Origin: 34-65-8 sp964516135
Lineage (GTDB): Bacteria; Pseudomonadota; Alphaproteobacteria; Sphingomonadales; Sphingomonadaceae
DNA length: 64,000 nt
Assembly (NCBI GenBank): GCA_964516135.1
Contig: CAZEWN010000003.1
Coordinates: 62,001-126,000, forward strand
Direction of reading: 5' to 3'
This document shows positions 59,455-64,000 of this stretch, piece by piece. Numbering within the stretch: the stretch's first letter is position 1; each line of letters opens with the position of its first letter. Both the position numbers and the translations under genes were made by a program. A model generated the notes under the pieces. That model made no database searches. It had not been told where the DNA came from and saw only the letters and a list, made by a program, of their open reading frames with translations.

Positions 59455-60369
59455 TCACCCTTTCCCCTTGGTCTTCGTCCCGCCCCTTTTCGCGTTGGCG
59501 GCGATGAAGTCGATGATCATGCCCGCCACATCCTTGCCGCTTGCCGCCTCGATGCCCTCAAGGCCCGGAGACGAATTGACTTCCATGATGACCGGGCCGT
59601 GGTTCGAGCGCAGCATGTCGACGCCGCACACGTTCAGCCCCATGCGCTTGGCCGCGCGTACCGCGGTAGAGCGCTCTTCCGGCGTGATGCGGATGATCTC
59701 GGCGCTGCCGCCGCGGTGAAGGTTCGAACGGAAATCGTCAGGCGCGCCGGTGCGTTTCATCGCGGCGACGACCTTGCCGCCGATCACGAAGGCGCGGATG
59801 TCGGTCCCCCCGGCTTCCTTGATGAATTCCTGCACCAGAATGTTCACATTGGCACCGCGAAAGGCCTCGATCACCGACTTCGCGCTCGCATCGGTTTCGG
59901 CCAACACCACGCCGATCCCCTGCGTCCCCTCGAGCAGCTTGATCACCACGGGCGGACCCTTGACCGCCTTTATGATCTCGTCAGTCTGTCGCGGATCGTG
60001 GGCAAACGCCGTGAGCGGCAGGCCGAGGCCGTGTTTGGCGAGCAGCTGCATGGAGCGTAACTTGTCGCGACTACGCCCGATCGCGACGCTCTCGTTCAGC
60101 GGCCATACCCCGGTCATTTCGAATTGGCGCAGGATCGCAAGGCCGTATTGCGTCACGCTCGCTCCGATACGCGGGATCACGGCGTCGTAGCCGTTCAGCG
60201 GCTCGCCATTGTAAAGCACCGCGGGCCGGTGACTGGCGATGTGGACGGTGCAACGAAGGGTGTTGAGCACGTCGATTTCGTGCCCGCGCGCCTGCGCCGC
60301 CTCGACCAGGCGCCGGTGCGAATACAGCGCGGGATTGCGCGCCAGCATCGCGATTCTCATGCGGTTCAT
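59455..60369 (-). CDS. rimK: ribosomal protein S6 glutamate ligase RimK
   Basis: 304-residue ATP-grasp enzyme. MRIAMLARNPALYSHRRLVEAA, VVIKLLEGTQGIGVVLAE (ATP lid), and VDMLRSNHGPVIMEVNSSPGLEGIE (quoted as VDMLRSNHGP and MEVNSSPGLEG) are diagnostic. It adds glutamates to the C-terminus of S6. The start overlaps the RimB-like gene (ATGA). Since S6 here ends in aspartate, substrate recognition may differ. Confidence 0.94.
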   Translation of the reverse strand: MNRMRIAMLARNPALYSHRRLVEAAQARGHEIDVLNTLRCTVHIASHRPAVLYNGEPLNGYDAVIPRIGASVTQYGLAILRQFEMTGVWPLNESVAIGRSRDKLRSMQLLAKHGLGLPLTAFAHDPRQTDEIIKAVKGPPVVIKLLEGTQGIGVVLAETDASAKSVIEAFRGANVNILVQEFIKEAGGTDIRAFVIGGKVVAAMKRTGAPDDFRSNLHRGGSAEIIRITPEERSTAVRAAKRMGLNVCGVDMLRSNHGPVIMEVNSSPGLEGIEAASGKDVAGMIIDFIAANAKRGGTKTKGKG

Positions 60370-60821
60370 TCCTTCGGACGGCGTTTACCGGGCGACTGAA
60401 GCCAGGAGCTCCCCGCATCAACGAGGAACCTGCGCCTTAGTGCCGTGCGGCCGATAAGCAGTGGGAATTGCATATCGGATCGGTCCGCCAGACTGATCTC
60501 GGCACGAAATTCGAGGTGGCCGATACGGATCGGCGTCTTCACGATCAAGCGCATTTGCGTATCGCCATTGGAGCTGGTGATGCCGCGATGATCGACGTGG
60601 ATCGCCTCGCACACCTGGCGCACGTGATGGCCCGGGAAATCGACCGCGAAGCGCACGAACTCCGCGCCATCGCGGTCGAACTGATCGAGCACCGTTGCAT
60701 GCAGCGACGACGTGCGTGCGCCGGTGTCGATCTTGGCGGGCACGGAATGCAGCCCGAGCTCGGGCAGATGCACGAGCTCGCGCCAGCCAACCACCGGTTT
60801 GCCATTACGTGCGTCAGTCAC
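60366..60821 (-). CDS. rimB: RimB-like retropepsin-type protease (ATP-dependent zinc protease family)
   Basis: 151 residues from a GTG with AAGG upstream. PVVGWRELVHLPELGL and KIDTGARTSSLHA (DTGA retropepsin motif) identify the family COG4067/DUF785, called RimB where it pairs with rimK. It is thought to trim poly-glutamate tails. An in-frame ATG 105 bases upstream would run into the M2 peptidase gene end and is rejected. Operon with rimK. Confidence 0.87.
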   Translation of the reverse strand: MTDARNGKPVVGWRELVHLPELGLHSVPAKIDTGARTSSLHATVLDQFDRDGAEFVRFAVDFPGHHVRQVCEAIHVDHRGITSSNGDTQMRLIVKTPIRIGHLEFRAEISLADRSDMQFPLLIGRTALRRRFLVDAGSSWLQSPGKRRPKE

Positions 60822-60891
60822 GCCCGCCTTGTGGCAGCATCCTCGCGATGCCGCCACCCGTTCATGCGGATCGGGCGGCGACAAGTTGGCA

Positions 60892-62742
60892 TCACCACCC
60901 CTGTTGCTTGCCCCGGTTCTGCTCATCGAGCCAGGCCTTCAGCGGAGCGAAGTATTCCGCCATCGCCTTGCCGCTCATCTCGCGCGTACCCGTAAACGCC
61001 TCAAGCGCGTCAGGCCACGGTTTCGACGCGCCCATCTCGAGCATCGCGTTGAGCTTCGTGCCCACTTCCTTGTTGCCATAGAACGAACACCGATGCAGCG
61101 GCCCCTGCCACCCGGCCTCTTCGCACGCGGCCTGGAAGAACTGGAACTGGAGCACGCGGGCCAGGAAATAGCGCATGTAGGGCGTGTTGCCGGGGATGTG
61201 GTACTTGGCGCCTGGATCGAATGCGTTCGCGGGCCGATCGCCGGGGGGGACAATGCCTTGGTACTCGGTCTTCAGGTCGACCCACGCCTGGTTGTATTGT
61301 GCCGGCGGGATCGAGCCGTCGAACACGCCCCAGCGCCACTTGTCGACGAGCAGGCCGAACGGCAGGAATGCGACCTTGTCCATCGCTTCGCGCAGCAGCA
61401 GACCGATGTCCTTGTCGGCACTGGGCACCTGTGCGCGGTCGAGCAGGCCGATTTGGACCAGGTATTCAGGCGTAATCGACAGCGCGACCATGTCGCCGAT
61501 CGCCTCATGGAAGCCATCGTTGGCCCCATTCAAGTGGAGGTAGGTCTGGTCCTTGTACGCGCGCTGGTAGTAGTTGTGGCCAAGCTCGTGATGGATGACC
61601 TTGAAGTCGTCCCCATTCTTCTTGATGCACATCTTGATGCGGATATCGTCCTTGTTGTCGATATCCCACGCGGATGCATGGCACTGCACCTCGCGGTCGG
61701 CGGGCTTCACGAACAGCGAGCGTTCCCAGAACGTCGGCGGCAGCGCCTCGAAGCCCAGCGACGAGAAGAAGTTCTCGCCCGCCTTGACCATGTCGATCTC
61801 GCTCATGCCCTCGGCCGCGATCAGTTCGGTCAGGTCATAGCCTAGATCGCCTGCACCCTCGGGCGCGACCAACGGGTAGATGTTGCCCCATTCCTGCGCC
61901 CACATATTGCCGAGCAGGTTGGCACGGATCGGGCCAGTGGCGGGCTGCACCGCATCGCCGTGCTTCTCGTTGAGCTTGGTCCGCACGTAAGTGTGCAGCG
62001 CCAGGTAGAGCGGCTTCAGATCGTCCCAGATGGCATCGGCGGTAGCGGCGAATTCTTCCGGCGGCATGTCGTAGTTCGACCGCCACATGGAGCCGGTGTC
62101 GGCAAAGCCCAGCTCCTTCGCGCCTTCATTCGCGATGGCGACCATGCGGGCGTAATCGTCCTTCATCGGCACGCCGACACTGGTGTGCCAGCTCTGCCAC
62201 ATTTCCGCCAGCTCGGTGGGCGTGCGTTCGAGGTTACCCATCTCGGCCTCGATGTCGCTGCCGGAAATGGGCTGCCCGTTCAGCGTGCCCCGCCCCCTTG
62301 CATATTGCGAGGAAAGGTCGGTGGCGATCTGGTTGAGTTCAGTTGCCGCGCCCGGGGTGGTCGGCGCCGGCAGCACGATTCCAGTGCGCAAGATCGTCAG
62401 CTTGCGCTCCACCACCGGATCAAGCCCGTTGACTTCGGCATACTTCGCCGCTTCCAGCGCGTACTTGACGGACTTCTCAGTACCGACCGCATTGATAGCG
62501 GCCGTCAGCGCGTCGGTATCGACAGTGACGAAATTGGCGTTGACCCAGTTCACCCGCGCGGCTTCAACCGAATAGTCGAAGAGATCCTGTTCAACAGCAG
62601 CAACCCATTCAGCCACGCCCTGCGGCGTGAGGGGATAGGTCGGCGAGGAGGCAGCGGGCGGCTGCAATGCGCCACCCTGCGCCGCGGCGGGCGCGGCTAG
62701 CGCAATGGCAATCGCGGAAAGCGCGACGGAAGCAAATTTCAT
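60892..62742 (-). CDS. M2-family peptidyl-dipeptidase (ACE-like)
   Basis: 616 residues with a signal peptide (cleavage near AAAQG). VIHHELGHNYYQ is the zinc site and ANDGFHEAIGDMVALS holds the third ligand, as in angiotensin-converting enzyme. It removes dipeptides from C-termini in the periplasm or outside. Length is that of one ACE domain. About 70 bases upstream of the RimB-like gene, possibly on one transcript. Confidence 0.94.
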   Translation of the reverse strand: MKFASVALSAIAIALAAPAAAQGGALQPPAASSPTYPLTPQGVAEWVAAVEQDLFDYSVEAARVNWVNANFVTVDTDALTAAINAVGTEKSVKYALEAAKYAEVNGLDPVVERKLTILRTGIVLPAPTTPGAATELNQIATDLSSQYARGRGTLNGQPISGSDIEAEMGNLERTPTELAEMWQSWHTSVGVPMKDDYARMVAIANEGAKELGFADTGSMWRSNYDMPPEEFAATADAIWDDLKPLYLALHTYVRTKLNEKHGDAVQPATGPIRANLLGNMWAQEWGNIYPLVAPEGAGDLGYDLTELIAAEGMSEIDMVKAGENFFSSLGFEALPPTFWERSLFVKPADREVQCHASAWDIDNKDDIRIKMCIKKNGDDFKVIHHELGHNYYQRAYKDQTYLHLNGANDGFHEAIGDMVALSITPEYLVQIGLLDRAQVPSADKDIGLLLREAMDKVAFLPFGLLVDKWRWGVFDGSIPPAQYNQAWVDLKTEYQGIVPPGDRPANAFDPGAKYHIPGNTPYMRYFLARVLQFQFFQAACEEAGWQGPLHRCSFYGNKEVGTKLNAMLEMGASKPWPDALEAFTGTREMSGKAMAEYFAPLKAWLDEQNRGKQQGW

Positions 62743-62809
62743 GGTCGTCCTCTCGGGAAGTGCAATGCGGCTTTGGTTGCTACCGGATTGAACCTGCCGC
62801 CACGCTTAA

Positions 62810-63331
62810 TCAACCGGCGCGCGGCCTGTTTCGACGAACGACCAGCCCCGCGATCACGCCGACGAATGTCACCAGCCAGGCGGTAATCTTAACCGGTCGC
62901 ACCGCAGACGCGACACTTGCAAGGTTGTCGCCGCCACGCTCGTCCATAAGCTGCATGAACTGGGCGATCGTCTCGGTGTAATCGGTCAATACGAACAGCG
63001 CGGACGCCGCGATCACCAATTGACCCAGCCGACGCATGCGGGCCGCCGGATGCTCAAGAAACGCAAGCCCGCCATACCACGCACCCAAACCGTAGACGCC
63101 AATGAACACCAGGTCGCCCAGCATGGCGGTGCGCGCCCGATCATACAGCCCAGCCTGCATCCAAGCGCGCTGAATTCGGTCCACCTCGGCCGCACTGCCC
63201 GCAGCCTGATGATCGAGGATCCCGCCGGGCACCGCCGGGATGGCCAATGGCCAGCCTAACCAAATCACGACGGCGAACAGCACAAGGCCCGCTGGCCAAT
63301 ATCGCCGAAACGCGCGCTCGTTAGCACTCAA
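62810..63331 (-). CDS. four-helix membrane protein, function unknown
   Basis: 173 residues with about four transmembrane helices (15-33, 72-90, 100-120, 148-165). A loop with DHQAAGSAAEVDRIQRAW faces one side. No family recognised. It starts within the end of the preceding hydrolase gene (4-base overlap), so the two are coupled. Confidence 0.75.
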   Translation of the reverse strand: MSANERAFRRYWPAGLVLFAVVIWLGWPLAIPAVPGGILDHQAAGSAAEVDRIQRAWMQAGLYDRARTAMLGDLVFIGVYGLGAWYGGLAFLEHPAARMRRLGQLVIAASALFVLTDYTETIAQFMQLMDERGGDNLASVASAVRPVKITAWLVTFVGVIAGLVVRRNRPRAG

Positions 63332-64000
63332 TCCAGGAACTCCACCAGCGCATCGCCCATTGCGCCCTCGGTGACCGAGCTCATGTGCGTGCCGGGAATT
63401 TCGACATAGCGTGCGTCGGGCAGTGTCTCGGCCAGTTTCGGCGCGGAGCCGTTATCCTGGTCCTTGTCGCCGCACAGCACGAGCGTGGACATGGTGATCG
63501 CGGCGAGTTCCTCCACCCGCGTGTCGTCGACCGCCTGCAGCAGCAGCCGCGCCGCCGCGCGGTCGACTTCCATCGTCTTCATGAAGCTGACCGCCATGAA
63601 CGCCGGATCGCCGCGCTTGACCGCATCGAAGCGGTCGATCGCGTCGATGAAGAACGCCGCGCGCCGGTTCCAGCCCGCCAACCCTTCCAACCCCATGCCA
63701 GCCAGCACCAGCCTGCGGGGCGTTAGGCCGCCTATGACGCTGCGCGCCGCCGTCCGCGCGCCGAGCGAAAAGCCGACGAGATCGTAGTCCTCCAGTCCCA
63801 AAGCCTCTACCACCGCCGCCGCATCGCGCGCCAGTACGCCCTTAGGGTAGCAGGCGGGATCGTGCGGCTTCCCACTCGCCCCGTGCGCGCGCAGATCGGG
63901 CATTATCGCCTCGAACCCGGCATCCGCGAGCTTTGCCGCATGGCCGAACCGCACCCAGTTCATCTCGGCGCTGGAAAACAGCCCGTGCAACAAGAGCACC
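63328..64000 (-). CDS. alpha/beta hydrolase (5' end outside window)
   Basis: 223 residues are visible; the start lies beyond the right edge. LLLHGLFSSAEMNW (oxyanion), DLRAHGASGKP, VGFSLGARTA (nucleophile elbow) and CGDKDQDN (Asp) with PGTHMSSV (His) are in order. It is an esterase- or dehalogenase-like hydrolase with unknown substrate. Confidence 0.88.
   Translation of the reverse strand, partial: VLLLHGLFSSAEMNWVRFGHAAKLADAGFEAIMPDLRAHGASGKPHDPACYPKGVLARDAAAVVEALGLEDYDLVGFSLGARTAARSVIGGLTPRRLVLAGMGLEGLAGWNRRAAFFIDAIDRFDAVKRGDPAFMAVSFMKTMEVDRAAARLLLQAVDDTRVEELAAITMSTLVLCGDKDQDNGSAPKLAETLPDARYVEIPGTHMSSVTEGAMGDALVEFLD

Noticed and set aside
1..64000. CRISPR arrays, tRNA or rRNA genes, insertion sequences
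   Set aside because: No regularly spaced repeats, cloverleaf sequences, rRNA stretches or transposase genes were seen.

Overview
The window is a contiguous chromosomal segment of an alphaproteobacterium, most likely order Sphingomonadales and probably family Erythrobacteraceae. The reasons are the high GC of almost all genes, a PEPxxWA-type C-terminal sorting signal, a LOV-HWE histidine kinase of the type known from Erythrobacter litoralis, a subclass B3 metallo-beta-lactamase of the sort found in erythrobacters, and the fatty-acid, PHA and peptidoglycan-recycling genes. No tRNA, rRNA, CRISPR array, insertion sequence or prophage was recognised.

Layout. 0-9.4 kb: serine hydrolase (cut by the window edge), CFA-type methyltransferase, photolyase, PAP2 phosphatase, YdjM-like hydrolase, KorAB 2-oxoacid:ferredoxin oxidoreductase, an HSL-type esterase and rppH. 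9.4-15 kb: a leftward run of TPR protein, 16S rRNA m5C methyltransferase, guaB, M28 lipoprotein peptidase and 3-hydroxybutyrate dehydrogenase. 15-20.7 kb: a zinc metallopeptidase, a BlaI/M56 regulatory pair with visible operator dyads, an FMN hydroxy-acid dehydrogenase, a cyclophilin and an HExxH lipoprotein. 20.7-26.6 kb: sdhCDA without sdhB, then a tightly overlapping chain SDR, metallo-beta-lactamase, prmA, TIGR02117. 26.6-33.1 kb: ligA, PEPxxWA-CTERM protein, esterase lipoprotein, recN, bamD.

33.2-37.2 kb is the accessory part. After a homeodomain-like HTH protein of unknown function comes a compact rightward operon of lower GC: a winged-HTH protein, five very small HTH proteins in tandem that look like diverged copies of one another, and a wHTH-CHAT (caspase-like) protease. 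An orphan Flp pilin and a long inverted repeat follow, next to lepA. I do not recognise this cassette as a named system. Its build (low GC, serial overlaps, tandem diversified DNA-binding-type modules beside a candidate cell-death protease) makes a conflict or anti-phage system the leading hypothesis.

37.2-64 kb returns to core genes: lepA, two PAS-GGDEF-EAL-PilZ proteins, phaC-phaZ-ferredoxin reductase, dnaN, fabG-fabD, LD-carboxypeptidase and Mpl for murein recycling, a zinc-ribbon membrane protein, DUF808, rpsF-rpsR-rplI with a strong terminator, amn, a LOV histidine kinase with a receiver protein, rimK with a RimB-like protease (S6 modification, about 4 kb from rpsF), an ACE-like M2 peptidase, a membrane protein and a final partial hydrolase.
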